Counted from the stretch's first letter, positions 15,447 to 24,317 are shown. The stretch is DNA of 47,912 bases from CANQBR01 sp964641395 (GCA_964641395.1 CAZXKQ010000011.1:1-47912), one strand, 5' to 3'. A program made the numbers and translations. The notes: generated by a model not told the origin, from the letters alone.

Positions 15447-17668
15447 TTCCCCTTGCCTCCTGTGGAAAACTCCCGCTCTACCGAGAAGACCCCCTTCATG
15501 CGCCGGATCCGGTTCATTACGTATTCCAACTGGTCCAGGCTGGCTATGTCCACCCCCATGTGGGTGTGGGCCTGGTGGTTCTTGTCCGTATGGCAGGAGA
15601 GGGAGAAGATATTCAACTTGGCCTCGCTGATGATGTTCATCAGGTCGCTCATCAAGCCCGTCCTATCCTGGGAGTCGATGATGATGTTCACCTTGTACAC
15701 ATTGTCCAGGCCCACGTCCCAGGACACTTCGATCATGCGGCTGCGGTCGTTGCCGTTATTGCTCAGCACGTTGGGACAGTCGGCCCTGTGGACGGAGACC
15801 CCGCTGCCCCTGGTGATGTAGCCCACCACCGGGTCCCCGGGGATGGGGTTGCAGCAACGGGCCAGCTTCACCAAGAGGCCCCCCTCCCCCTTCACCAGGA
15901 TGCCGTGGCTGGCGTTGGCCTTAGACTTGCGGGGCTTCAGCTCTGCCAGGATTTCCGACAGGTTCTTGGTCTGATCCTTCTGCTGGTCCGCCTTGTACAG
16001 CTCCACCAGCTTGGTGATGACGGTCTTCAGCACTACGCCGCCGTAGCCCAGGGCCGCCAGCAGGTTGTCTTCCGTATCCTGGCGCAGCTTCTCCGCCACG
16101 CTCTTCATCTTCTCCGGGGTGCACAGCTCCTTGACGCTGTAGCCCAGCCGCTTTACCTCCCGCTCCAGCATCTCCCGGCCTTCGGCTATGTTTTCTTCCC
16201 GCCGCTCCTTCTTAAACCAGCTGCGTATCTTGTTGCGGGTGTCGCTGGCGCCGCAGATGTTGATCCAGTCCCGGCTGGGGCCGGAGCTCTGCTTAGAGGT
16301 GATGACCTCCACTATGTCCCCGTTGTTCAGGGGCAGGTCCAAGGGGACGATGCGGCCGTTCACCTTGGCGCCTACGCAGTGGTTGCCTACGTCGGTGTGG
16401 ATGCGGTAGGCGAAGTCGATGGGCACGCTGTTCACCGGCAGGTCGATAACGTCCCCCCTGGGGGTGAAGACGAAGACTTCGTCGGCGAAGATGTCCATCT
16501 TCACCGAGTCCACGAAGTCCCGGCTGTCGCTCATGTCCCGGTGCCACTCCAGCAGCTGCCGCAGCCAGCTCAGCTTGGCGTCGAAGTCCTTGTCGGCAGC
16601 CTGGCCGGGCTTGGAGCCCCCCTCCTTGTAGCGCCAATGGGCGGCAATGCCGTACTCGCTGATGCGGTGCATCTCAAAGGTGCGGATCTGGATCTCTAAG
16701 GGCCGGCCGGCCCCTGACAGCACCGTGGTGTGGAGGCTCTGGTACATGTTGCTCTTAGGCACCGCCACATAGTCCTTAAAACGGCCGGGGATGGGCCGCC
16801 ACATGCTGTGGACGATGCCCAGGGCTCCGTAGCAGTCCTTCACCGTATCCACCAGCACCCGGATGGCCAGCAGGTCGTAGATCTCCCCCAGCTGCTTATG
16901 GTCCCGCACCATCTTCTTGTGCAGGCTGTAAAAGTTCTTCGGCCGCCCCTGGATCTCGCACTTGATCTTGGCCTCCTCCAGGGCCTGGCGCAGGGTTTCC
17001 ATGGCCTCGTTGACCATGCTCTCCCGCTCAGCCCGCCGCACCTTCACCTGTTCCGCCAGCTCGTAGTACTGTTCCGGCTCCATGTAGCGGAAGGCCAGGT
17101 CCTCCAGCTCCCCCTTGATGGCGTAGATGCCCAGGCGGTGGGCCAGGGGGGCGTAGATCTCCAGGGTCTCCCGGGAGATGGACTGCTGCTTGTAGGTGGG
17201 CATGTAGCCCATGGTGCGCATGTTGTGGAGCCGGTCCGCCAACTTAATCATAACCACCCGGATGTCCCTGGCCATGGCCAAGAACATCTTGCGGTAGCTT
17301 TCAATCTGCCTGTCTTCCTTGGAGATGTAGGCGATCTTCCCTAACTTGGTGACCCCGTCTACCAGGTTGGCTACGTCGGCGCCGAAGCGCTGCTTAATAT
17401 CATCCAAGGTGTAGTCCGTATCCTCCACCACGTCGTGGAGGAAGGCGGCGGCCAGCGTCTTTTCATCCAGCTTCAGGCTGGCCAGGATCCCTGCCACCCC
17501 TATGGGATGGACGATGTAGGGCTCCCCCGACTTGCGCACCTGGGTGGCGTGGGCCTGGGCTGCCAGCTCATAGGCAGAGCGCACAAAGTCCACCTGCTTA
17601 GGGCTCAGGTAGTCGCCGGCCAGTTGGTAAAAATCTTCGATGCTGCTGACTACAGCCGCATTAGGCAT
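15443..17668 (-). CDS. relA: bifunctional (p)ppGpp synthetase/hydrolase (Rel)
   Basis: About 741 residues. Domains in order are: HD hydrolase (HDVVEDTD), synthetase (IRVLVDTVKDCYGALG and the YVAVPKSNMYQSLHTTV motif), TGS (VFTPRGDVIDLP), helical and zinc-finger-like regions (ARCCNPIPGDPVVGYITRG), and a C-terminal ACT domain (INIIIDSQDRTGL-like). Both active sites look intact, so this is the single long Rel enzyme of Gram-positives. ATG 17668 has GGGAAG seven bases upstream; a GTG two codons earlier is the alternative. Unlike Bacillus, apt does not lie between recJ and this gene. Confidence 0.95.
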   Translation of the reverse strand: MPNAAVVSSIEDFYQLAGDYLSPKQVDFVRSAYELAAQAHATQVRKSGEPYIVHPIGVAGILASLKLDEKTLAAAFLHDVVEDTDYTLDDIKQRFGADVANLVDGVTKLGKIAYISKEDRQIESYRKMFLAMARDIRVVMIKLADRLHNMRTMGYMPTYKQQSISRETLEIYAPLAHRLGIYAIKGELEDLAFRYMEPEQYYELAEQVKVRRAERESMVNEAMETLRQALEEAKIKCEIQGRPKNFYSLHKKMVRDHKQLGEIYDLLAIRVLVDTVKDCYGALGIVHSMWRPIPGRFKDYVAVPKSNMYQSLHTTVLSGAGRPLEIQIRTFEMHRISEYGIAAHWRYKEGGSKPGQAADKDFDAKLSWLRQLLEWHRDMSDSRDFVDSVKMDIFADEVFVFTPRGDVIDLPVNSVPIDFAYRIHTDVGNHCVGAKVNGRIVPLDLPLNNGDIVEVITSKQSSGPSRDWINICGASDTRNKIRSWFKKERREENIAEGREMLEREVKRLGYSVKELCTPEKMKSVAEKLRQDTEDNLLAALGYGGVVLKTVITKLVELYKADQQKDQTKNLSEILAELKPRKSKANASHGILVKGEGGLLVKLARCCNPIPGDPVVGYITRGSGVSVHRADCPNVLSNNGNDRSRMIEVSWDVGLDNVYKVNIIIDSQDRTGLMSDLMNIISEAKLNIFSLSCHTDKNHQAHTHMGVDIASLDQLEYVMNRIRRMKGVFSVEREFSTGGKGK

Positions 17669-17691
17669 ACTCACACTTCCCGTGTCAGGGC

Positions 17692-19998
17692 CTAGAGGCC
17701 CTTGATTAGTTCCTGCACCCTGCCCTGCCAGGCCTGGCAGAGGAGCTGGGTCTGCCGTTGGCGCTGCTCCAGGCCCCCTTGATAGAGGCCGGAACTGGCC
17801 AGCTCCTGCTTAACACCGGGCACCAGGGCCAGGGCGCCGGCCTCCTCCCTCACCAGGCCTAAGTCCTTAAAGATGGCCAGGGCGGCAGGACTGCAGAGGG
17901 TTGCCAGCTCCTGCGGGCTACGGCGGCCGGCCCCCAGGGCCTCCTGCAGGGCCTTATAGGCAGCCACCAGCTGGCTGCGCTCCGGATAGGCCCAGGCCAG
18001 GGCGGCCAGGGCCTGGCGGTAATCCTCCTTTTGGTAGAGGAGCACCAGCTCCCGCTGCCCCTCCCCCAGCCCCTGCCGGACCGGCTCCAAGCCTTGAGGG
18101 GGCAGCTGGTAGAGCACCAAAGTCCTCTGCCAGGCCCGGGGCTCCAGCCGGTCATAGGTCTGCACTTGGTACTGAGGGCTGGCAGGGAGGGCGGAGGCCT
18201 CCCGCACCAACACCGTCACCCCCTGCCTAGTCTGGCAGAGCTGCCGTAAAAGCTCCTCCTTGGGCCCAGGGCGCCGCCGCAGGTCGTAAACCGCCAACGG
18301 CACCTTGAGGGAGAGGAGCTGTAGCTGCACCCTCTCCTCCCCCTGCCAGAGGTTTTTCCGAGGCTGGAAGGCTACGTCCGCCTCCATACCGTCGTGGAGC
18401 ATCACCAGCAGCTCTCCTCGCTGCCACATTATGCCGCTGTAACCGTAAGCGCCGTTGGCTATCTGTATCTGTAGGTGATGGCCCTCCCTGCCTATGGCCC
18501 GGGGGTTGTGGAGCCGGGCCTGGCGGAAGGCGAAGACCGGGCTGGGGTTGCCGCAGCCGCAGGGCTCCAGGAGGGAGAGCTGCTCCAGGTCCTGCAGGGT
18601 CACCCTGTCCTCCGGCCCTAGCAGGCAGTCCACCCTTTGGTGGGGCAGGTAGTCCTCCGCCTGCAAGTGCTGGGCCACATAGGCCCGGAAGCGCTGGGCG
18701 AAGGCCTCCAGCTTCGCGGCGGGGAGGGTGAGGCCGGCCGCCTGGTGGTGGCCGCCGAACTGGGTGAGCAGGTCCTTTTCCGCCGCAATGGCCTGGTAGA
18801 GGTCCAGGGCGGGGATGCTGCGGCAGCTGCCCTTGGCCATGCCGTCCTTGATGCTGAACAGCAGGGTGGGAAGGTGGTACTTGTCCACCAGGCGGGAGGC
18901 TACGATGCCGATGATGCCGCTGTGCCACTGCTCCGAGGCCAGGATGATGGCGGTGTCCACCCTGCTCTGGCGGGCCAGCAGCGCCTCCGCCTCACTTTGG
19001 ATGGTGTTGCTCAGCTGCTGGCGCAGGGCGTTCTCCTGGTTCAGCTCAGCGGCGAGCCCCTCCGCCTCTTCCCTGTCCTGGCAGATCAACAGCTCCACTG
19101 CCCGCTGGGCCCGCTCCAGGCGGCCCACTGCGTTGAGCCGGGGGGCCAGGGCGAAGGAGATGCTCTCCGTATCCAGCTCCCGCTGGGCGTAGCCGCTGAC
19201 CCGGATCAGGGCCTGGAGGCCCAGCAGGGAGCTGCCCTTCATGGCCTGCAGGCCCCGCCGCACCAGCTCCCTGTTCTCCCCCGTCAGGGGCACTATATCC
19301 GCCACCGTGCCCAGGGCCGCTAATTCTACAAAGTCAGCAAAGGAGCGGTAGTCCGCCCCCCGCTGTTTTTCTAAGGCTTGACAGAGTTTAAAGGCCAGCC
19401 CCACCCCGCTCAGATCCTTAAAGGGATAGGGACAGCCTGGCTGCTTAGGATTGATGACCGCCAAGGCGGCGGGCAGTTCCGGCGGCACCGTATGGTGGTC
19501 GGTGATGATGATGTCCAGCCCCTTAGGGGCCCCGGCCACCTCCCGCCAGCCGCTGATGCCGCAGTCCACCGTCAGCAAGAGGGTGCAGCCCTGCTCCGCT
19601 ATGCTCTGCAGGGCCTCATCGTTCAGGCCGTAGCCCTCGCTCTGCCGGGAGGGTATGTAGGTGCTGACCCGGCCTCCCCGGCGCCGGAGGTAGAGGTAGA
19701 GGAGGGAGGAGGCGGTGATGCCGTCTACGTCGTAATCGCCGTAGATGGTGACCTTCTCCCCCCTGTCCAGGGCGGCGCTCAGCCGCTCCGCGGCCTTGTC
19801 CATGTCCCGCATCAGGAAGGGATCGTGGAAGGGCTGGGGGCTGCCGTAGAGAAAGGCGGCCATCTCCTCCTTGCTGGCCAGGCCCCGCTCCAGGAGCAGG
19901 CCGGTGACCAGGGAGGAGGTGCCCAGGGCTGTTGCCAGCCCCGCAGCCTGGGCCTGGTCATAGCTGAGGAGGTCCCAAAGCTTCTCCTGCAGCCTCAT
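17692..19998 (-). CDS. recJ: single-stranded-DNA-specific exonuclease RecJ
   Basis: A 768-residue 5'-3' exonuclease of the DHH superfamily. Motif I is YGDYDVDGITASSLL; the catalytic acid and histidines follow in LTVDCGISG and ITDHHTVPPELP. The DHHA1 domain includes GGHHQAAGLT, followed by an OB-like domain and the extra C-terminal domain of the Bacillota form. The ATG overlaps the stop of the LapA-domain gene (ATGA), showing translational coupling. It works with RecQ-type helicases in gap repair and mismatch repair. Confidence 0.96.
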   Translation of the reverse strand: MRLQEKLWDLLSYDQAQAAGLATALGTSSLVTGLLLERGLASKEEMAAFLYGSPQPFHDPFLMRDMDKAAERLSAALDRGEKVTIYGDYDVDGITASSLLYLYLRRRGGRVSTYIPSRQSEGYGLNDEALQSIAEQGCTLLLTVDCGISGWREVAGAPKGLDIIITDHHTVPPELPAALAVINPKQPGCPYPFKDLSGVGLAFKLCQALEKQRGADYRSFADFVELAALGTVADIVPLTGENRELVRRGLQAMKGSSLLGLQALIRVSGYAQRELDTESISFALAPRLNAVGRLERAQRAVELLICQDREEAEGLAAELNQENALRQQLSNTIQSEAEALLARQSRVDTAIILASEQWHSGIIGIVASRLVDKYHLPTLLFSIKDGMAKGSCRSIPALDLYQAIAAEKDLLTQFGGHHQAAGLTLPAAKLEAFAQRFRAYVAQHLQAEDYLPHQRVDCLLGPEDRVTLQDLEQLSLLEPCGCGNPSPVFAFRQARLHNPRAIGREGHHLQIQIANGAYGYSGIMWQRGELLVMLHDGMEADVAFQPRKNLWQGEERVQLQLLSLKVPLAVYDLRRRPGPKEELLRQLCQTRQGVTVLVREASALPASPQYQVQTYDRLEPRAWQRTLVLYQLPPQGLEPVRQGLGEGQRELVLLYQKEDYRQALAALAWAYPERSQLVAAYKALQEALGAGRRSPQELATLCSPAALAIFKDLGLVREEAGALALVPGVKQELASSGLYQGGLEQRQRQTQLLCQAWQGRVQELIKGL

Positions 19999-20617
19999 TG
20001 ACCAGCCCCTGTCTTGGCTTCCCCTTTGGCCTCTTGTTGCCCTTCCTGCTTAGCCTCTTGTTNNNNNNNNNNNNNNNNNNNNNNNNNNNNNNNNNNNNNN
20101 NNNNNNNNNNNNNNNNNNNNNNNNNNNNNNNNNNNNNNNNNNNNNNNNNNNNNNNNNNNNNNGCCTCTTGTTGCCCTTCCTGCTTAGCCTCTTGTTTTAC
20201 TTCCTGTTTAGCCTCTTGTTTTACTTCCTGCTTGGCCTCTTCCTTAGCCGTCGGCGCAGCCGCCTGCTGCCCCTCTGCCGGAGGAGCTGCCTGCTGCTGT
20301 TGGGCGGCCAGGGCGGCCTTCAGCCCGTCCCTCTCCTTTTCTAGCTCTGCCACCCTCTCCTTGTGCCGCTTAACCTCGGCTTCCAGCTTGAACTTTTCCT
20401 CTTTCTGCCGGCGCTGGGCCAAGAATTGCTTAGCCTTCATGGCCACCATGAAGCCGGCCCCCACCAAGAGGCCGATGGTGAAGCTGCCGAGGATGACTAG
20501 GACCAGGGAAGTTTCGAAGGTGAACATCATGAAGTTCAGAGTGACGGCCACTGCGTTCTGGATGGCGAACAGGGCCACCCCGATGCTGAGTATTGCTAAA
20601 ACGACTACGTACGGCAT
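19995..20617 (-). CDS. LapA-domain membrane protein with EAKQE-repeat tail, interrupted by assembly gap
   Basis: Two N-terminal hydrophobic segments (about residues 3-25 and 38-60) with AIQNAVAVTLNF match LapA/DUF1049 proteins, homologous to YrvD, which precedes recJ in Bacillus. Then come a charged coiled-coil (about 65-105), a Pro/Ala-rich linker, and a low-complexity tail of 8-residue EAKQE(V/G)(K/Q)Q repeats. The tail contains 100 undetermined bases. Read straight through, the frame is broken. Read from the recJ side, the repeat frame continues to a TGA at 19997-19995 that overlaps the recJ ATG, so the true stop is 19995. Function is unknown; the E. coli relative LapB/LapA pair acts in lipopolysaccharide control. 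Confidence 0.8.
20029..20243 (-). repeat. 24-bp tandem repeat in the LapA tail
   Basis: The plus-strand unit is GCCTCTTGTT followed by 14 bases (G/T-rich then CTTCCTG-CTTA). Units start at 20029, 20053, 20163, 20187 and 20211, with a partial one at 20235. Each encodes eight residues on the minus strand. The 20053 unit is interrupted by the N run after 10 bases. Confidence 0.9.
20063..20162. other. assembly gap (100 N)
   Basis: The gap lies within the 24-bp tandem repeat. The left flank stops at unit position 10 and the right flank resumes at position 1. The true missing length should therefore be 14 plus a multiple of 24 bases. The round 100 is probably a placeholder. Confidence 0.95.
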
Positions 20618-20744
20618 AAAATCAGCCCCTCCCTTGCTTGTGGCTTTATGGGTTATTTTGCATAACTGTCTATATTCTCTCTTGACGAGGCTTTTTCCTG
20701 CTGCTGTAAGCCCGCGGCGGAAGATACTCTGAGGGAAGGAAGTA

Positions 20745-20784
20745 AAAAAGAAGGTGGCGGCAGGCCTTTGCTGCTTGCCGCCAC
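20745..20784 (-). terminator. intrinsic terminator of rny
   Basis: Minus strand GTGGCGGCA (20784-20776) pairs with TGCCGCCAC (20762-20754), a nine-pair perfect stem, followed by CTTCTTTTTT. It lies about 20 bases past the rny stop. Confidence 0.85.
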
Positions 20785-20801
20785 TGCTGGGAACACAGCC
20801 C

Positions 20802-22346
20802 TTATTTGGCGTAATCCACCGCCCTGGTCTCCCTGATGATGACCACCTTGATCTGGCCAGGGTACTCCATCTCGCTTTCGATCTTCCTGGCTATGTCCCG
20901 GGCTAGGAGGACGGAAGCGGCGTCGTCTATCACTTCCGGCTTCACCATGATCCTGATCTCCCTGCCGGCCTGGACGGCATAGCACTTGTCTACCCCTTCG
21001 AAAGACTCTGAAATCTCTTCCAATCGCGTCAAACGTTTCAGATAGCTTTCCAGGGTTTCCCTTCTGGCGCCAGGCCGGGCGGCGCTGACGGCATCCGCGG
21101 CGCTGACCAGGACGGCCTCCACGCTCTTAGCCTCGCAGTCTCCGTGGTGGGCGGCGATGGCATTGATCACCAGCTCCGACTCCCGGAACTTCTTGGCTAT
21201 CTCTGCCCCTAGCTCTACATGGGAGCCTTCCATCTCGTGGTCGATGGCCTTGCCGATGTCGTGGAGCAGGCCGGCCCGCTTAGCCAGGGTTACGTCCACC
21301 CCCAGCTCGCTGGCCATGGTGCCGGCCAGGCTGGCCACCTCTATAGAGTGGTTCAGCACGTTCTGGCCGTAGCTGGTGCGGTAGCGGAGCCGCCCTAAGA
21401 GCTTCACCAGCTCTGGGTGCAGGCCGTGAACCCCTAGCTTGTAGGTGGCCTGTTCCCCGGCCTCCTTGATCCGCTGCTCCACTTCCTTCTGGGCCTTCTC
21501 CACCATCTCCTCGATGCGGGAGGGATGGATGCGGCTGTCGCTGATCAACTTCTCCAAGGCGATGCGGGCTACTTCCCGGCGCACCGGGTCGAAGCCGGAG
21601 ATGATGACCGCCTCCGGGGTGTCGTCGATGATCAGGTCTATCCCGGTCAGGGTCTCCAGGGTGCGGATGTTCCGCCCCTCCCGGCCGATGATGCGGCCCT
21701 TCATCTCGTCGTTAGGCAGGCTGACTACGGACACCGTGGCCTCTGCCACCTGGTCCGCGGCACAGCGCTGGATGGCTAGGGAGAGGATCTCCCGGGCCTT
21801 CCGCTCCGCCTCGTCCTTCGCCTGCTGCTCCAACTCCTTCACCAGGGCGGCGGCCTCCCGCTTCACCTCAGTCTCCAAGGTGGCTAAGAGCTCCTGCTTG
21901 GCCTCCTCGCTAGTCAGGCCGCTGATCCGCTCCAGCTCTGTCTGGTGCTTGGCCACCAGGGCCTCAGCCTTCTCCTGGGCGGCATTGAGCCTCTGCTCCT
22001 TGGCCGCCAGTTTCTCCTCCTTGCGCTCAAAGCTTTCAATCTTACGGTCCAGATTTTCTTCTTTTTGCTGCAGGCGGCGCTCCTGGCGTTGCATATCGCT
22101 GCGCCGGTCCTTGTTCTCCCGTTCCATCTCGGAACGTTGGCGGTGGATTTCCTCCTTGGCCTCCAGCAGCATCTCCTTGCGCCGCTCCTCGCCTTTGCGC
22201 TCGGCTGCCTCTATGATGCCCAGGGCGCGCTCCTCCGCCACGCCTATCTTGTTCTCAGCTATATTCTTCCGTGCAAAATAACCTATTGCCCCGGCAGCTA
22301 TAGCCACGATCACCGCAGTAATTATTAGTGCTAAAATAAGCCTCAC
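20802..22346 (-). CDS. rny: ribonuclease Y
   Basis: A 514-residue membrane-anchored endoribonuclease that starts mRNA decay. The N-terminal transmembrane helix (about 3-24) is followed by a long coiled coil (about 40-200), a KH domain (GRIIGREGRNIRTLE), an HD domain with GLLHDIGKAIDHE, and a conserved C-terminal region. The annotated first codon is GTG at 22346, but this G is the last base of the GGAGG sequence, so that site could not serve it. AUU at 22337 lies eight bases after GGAGG and may be the real start (see findings). It follows recA-recX, as in the recA-rny order of Bacillus, and has its own promoter and a 230-base leader. Confidence 0.96.
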   Translation of the reverse strand: MRLILALIITAVIVAIAAGAIGYFARKNIAENKIGVAEERALGIIEAAERKGEERRKEMLLEAKEEIHRQRSEMERENKDRRSDMQRQERRLQQKEENLDRKIESFERKEEKLAAKEQRLNAAQEKAEALVAKHQTELERISGLTSEEAKQELLATLETEVKREAAALVKELEQQAKDEAERKAREILSLAIQRCAADQVAEATVSVVSLPNDEMKGRIIGREGRNIRTLETLTGIDLIIDDTPEAVIISGFDPVRREVARIALEKLISDSRIHPSRIEEMVEKAQKEVEQRIKEAGEQATYKLGVHGLHPELVKLLGRLRYRTSYGQNVLNHSIEVASLAGTMASELGVDVTLAKRAGLLHDIGKAIDHEMEGSHVELGAEIAKKFRESELVINAIAAHHGDCEAKSVEAVLVSAADAVSAARPGARRETLESYLKRLTRLEEISESFEGVDKCYAVQAGREIRIMVKPEVIDDAASVLLARDIARKIESEMEYPGQIKVVIIRETRAVDYAK

Positions 22347-22576
22347 CTCCTAGAACGAAAGGGTTTTTGCCAATTAAAAATAGACGCATAAACGCGCCTA
22401 CCTGACTGTCCTTATTTCATTAGAATCTAAAAGTCATTACTCTATTAATTTTTAATATATTTATTAAGAGAATAATCTATTATAAATTCTGAAACAGGGC
22501 GCACCCCAAGCGGCAGGCTTACACAGCCACAGGCCCGGCCGGCTGCCGCCTGGAAAAGGTCGAGACGCGATTGGCT
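22347..22576 (-). promoter_or_regulatory. long structured 5' leader of rny
   Basis: Between the promoter at 22583-22611 and the coding start lie about 230 bases with no reading frame. The first part is GC-rich with a GCGGCAG/CTGCCGC hairpin, the middle is AT-rich, and the end holds a terminator-like hairpin just before the ribosome-binding site. A segment TGCGCC near 22500 could pair with the terminator's 5' arm. This layout suggests attenuation or a separate small RNA, but I recognise no known riboswitch. Confidence 0.5.
22372..22401 (-). terminator. terminator-like hairpin in the rny leader
   Basis: Minus strand GTAGGCGCG, loop TTTA, TGCGTCTAT, then TTTTAATT. This is nine pairs including G-U pairs. 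It ends about 25 bases before the GGAGG of rny. Confidence 0.55.
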
Positions 22577-22582
22577 ATGCTT

Positions 22583-22611
22583 ATTTTAAATAAATATTAA
22601 CCATTTGTCAA
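22583..22611 (-). promoter_or_regulatory. promoter of rny
   Basis: Minus strand TTGACA (22606-22611), 17 bases, TAAAAT (22583-22588). The start near 22576 lies only about 50 bases after the recX stop. Confidence 0.8.
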
Positions 22612-22630
22612 GCAGAAGGGAGAAAAACCG

Positions 22631-23191
22631 TCAAATTTCGAAAAAAACCAGCAAATTTCCCAGTTTCTCCCACACTTTCTCCATAGCCTGGGCCTGGAAG
22701 CCCCTGGCTGCCAGGTAGCGTCCTGCAGCGGCGGCCAGTTTCTGCACCGCCGTGGAGCGCTGCCGCCCTGCCGGCAACCCCTGGATGGCCTGCAGACGTC
22801 CCTCCTGCCGCTGCCAGAAGGCGGCCAGGGCCCGGGCCGCCGCCTCCTCCTCCGCCTCCGGGGGCACCGCCGCCAGCAGCCGGGCGGCCAGGGAGGCGGG
22901 CACCAGCTTCCTGGCCAGCTCTGCCTCCAGGGCCCCCTTGCCGGTCCGCCCCTTGGCCAGCCACAGCTCGTAGAGCCGTTGGGCGTAGGCCTGGTCGTCC
23001 AGCAGGCCGGCCTCCTGGAGCCGGGCCAGGGCGGCAGCCGTCTCTTCCTCCCCTGCCCCCTGCCGGCGTAAACGGGCGGCTAGGAGGCCGGCGGAAGAGG
23101 CCTGCCGGGCCAGCAGCTCCAGGGCGGAGGCGTAGACCTCCTCCCCTCCGGCCCCGGCCAGAGGCCTGCCCTTGGCAGGCTTACAGTTCAT
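22631..23191 (-). CDS. recX: RecX regulatory protein
   Basis: A 186-residue, Ala/Leu/Arg-rich helical protein of the RecX family, which binds and modulates RecA filaments. The repeats of three-helix type (for example YASALELLARQASSAGLLAARLRRQG and ALARLQEAGLLDDQAYAQRLYELW-type segments) are the family hallmark. The start overlaps the recA stop by 11 bases, so it is expressed at a lower, coupled level. No terminator is evident between its stop and the rny promoter. Confidence 0.9.
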   Translation of the reverse strand: MNCKPAKGRPLAGAGGEEVYASALELLARQASSAGLLAARLRRQGAGEEETAAALARLQEAGLLDDQAYAQRLYELWLAKGRTGKGALEAELARKLVPASLAARLLAAVPPEAEEEAAARALAAFWQRQEGRLQAIQGLPAGRQRSTAVQKLAAAAGRYLAARGFQAQAMEKVWEKLGNLLVFFEI

Positions 23192-24254
23192 CGTCTTGGA
23201 ACTGGGCGGCGCCTAACACGTCCTCCCCTGCCTCCTCGCTGGCGGGGGCCTCGCTGACGCTGACCGTCTTGGCGCGGATTTCCGCCTCCAGCTTCTGGGC
23301 CAGTTCCTTATTGTTCTTCAAGTATTCCTTGACCTTCTCCCGGCCCTGGCCTAGGCGGGCGCCCTGGTAGGAGTACCAAGCGCCGCTCTTCACCAGCAGG
23401 TCCAGGCTGGTGCCCAGGTCCACCAGGCAGCCTTCGTGGGAGATGCCCTCCCCGTACATAATGTCGAACTCTGCCGACTTAAAGGGGGGAGCCACCTTGT
23501 TCTTAACTACCTTGGCCCGGGTACGGGAGCCGATAATGTCATTGCCGTTCTTCAGCACGTCCGCCCGGCGGATGTCGATGCGCACGGTGGCGTAGAACTT
23601 CAGGGCCCGGCCGCCGGTAGTGGTCTCGGGGTTGCCGAACATCACCCCCACCTTCTCCCGGATCTGGTTGATGAAGACGGTGGCGCACTTGCTCTTGGCG
23701 ATGAGGCCGGTGAGTTTGCGCAGGGCCTGGCTCATCAGCCGGGCGTGGAGGCCTACATGGCTGTCCCCCATGTCCCCCTCGATCTCCGCCTTAGGCACCA
23801 GGGCGGCCACCGAGTCGATGACGATGATGTCGATGGCGCCGCTGCGCACCAGGGCGTCGGCGATCTCCAGGGCCTGCTCCCCGTTATCCGGCTGGCTGAT
23901 CAACAAATTGTCCACATCCACCCCTAGGCGGCGGGCGTACTCCGGATCCAGGGCGTGCTCCGCATCGATGAAGGCGGCGTAGCCCCCCAGCTTCTGGGCC
24001 TCGGCGATCATGTGGAGGGCTACGGTGGTCTTGCCGGAAGACTCCGGGCCGTAGATCTCCGTAACCCGGCCCCTAGGTATGCCGCCCACCCCTAAGGCTA
24101 TGTCCAGGCTCAGGGCCCCTGTGGGTATCACCTCCAGGTTCAGCTTGCTAGAAGCCTCCCCCAAGCGCATGATGGAGCCCTTGCCGAAGTCCTTCTCTAT
24201 CTGCCGCATGGCCATCTCTATCGCCCTGCGTTTATCAGTCCTGTCCGCTTCCAT
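23181..24254 (-). CDS. recA: recombinase RecA
   Basis: A 357-residue homologous recombination and SOS coprotease protein. Walker A is GPESSGKTT (about 70-78), followed by the DNA-binding loops L1 (around IEGDMGDSHVG) and L2 (FGNPETTTGGRALKFYA), and an acidic C-terminal tail ending DDEL. It has a perfect promoter upstream and AAGGAGGAGG before the ATG. I found no convincing GAAC-N4-GTTC LexA box in its promoter, so SOS control is not evident. Confidence 0.98.
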   Translation of the reverse strand: MEADRTDKRRAIEMAMRQIEKDFGKGSIMRLGEASSKLNLEVIPTGALSLDIALGVGGIPRGRVTEIYGPESSGKTTVALHMIAEAQKLGGYAAFIDAEHALDPEYARRLGVDVDNLLISQPDNGEQALEIADALVRSGAIDIIVIDSVAALVPKAEIEGDMGDSHVGLHARLMSQALRKLTGLIAKSKCATVFINQIREKVGVMFGNPETTTGGRALKFYATVRIDIRRADVLKNGNDIIGSRTRAKVVKNKVAPPFKSAEFDIMYGEGISHEGCLVDLGTSLDLLVKSGAWYSYQGARLGQGREKVKEYLKNNKELAQKLEAEIRAKTVSVSEAPASEEAGEDVLGAAQFQDDEL

Positions 24255-24288
24255 CCGTTCCTCCTCCTTTTTAGCCGGCCTTGGCTTA

Positions 24289-24317
24289 ATTATACAAACA
24301 CTTTATTCTTTTGTCAA
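24289..24317 (-). promoter_or_regulatory. consensus promoter of recA-recX
   Basis: Minus strand TTGACA (24312-24317), 17 bases, TATAAT (24289-24294), a perfect match in both boxes. It begins about 12 bases after the hslO stop. A CAAATAGTTTG inverted repeat overlapping the hslO stop lies just upstream. Confidence 0.88.

Noticed and set aside
20029..20243. CRISPR-like repeat at the lapA gap
   Set aside because: The 24-bp units are directly adjacent with no spacers and encode a regular in-frame peptide repeat.
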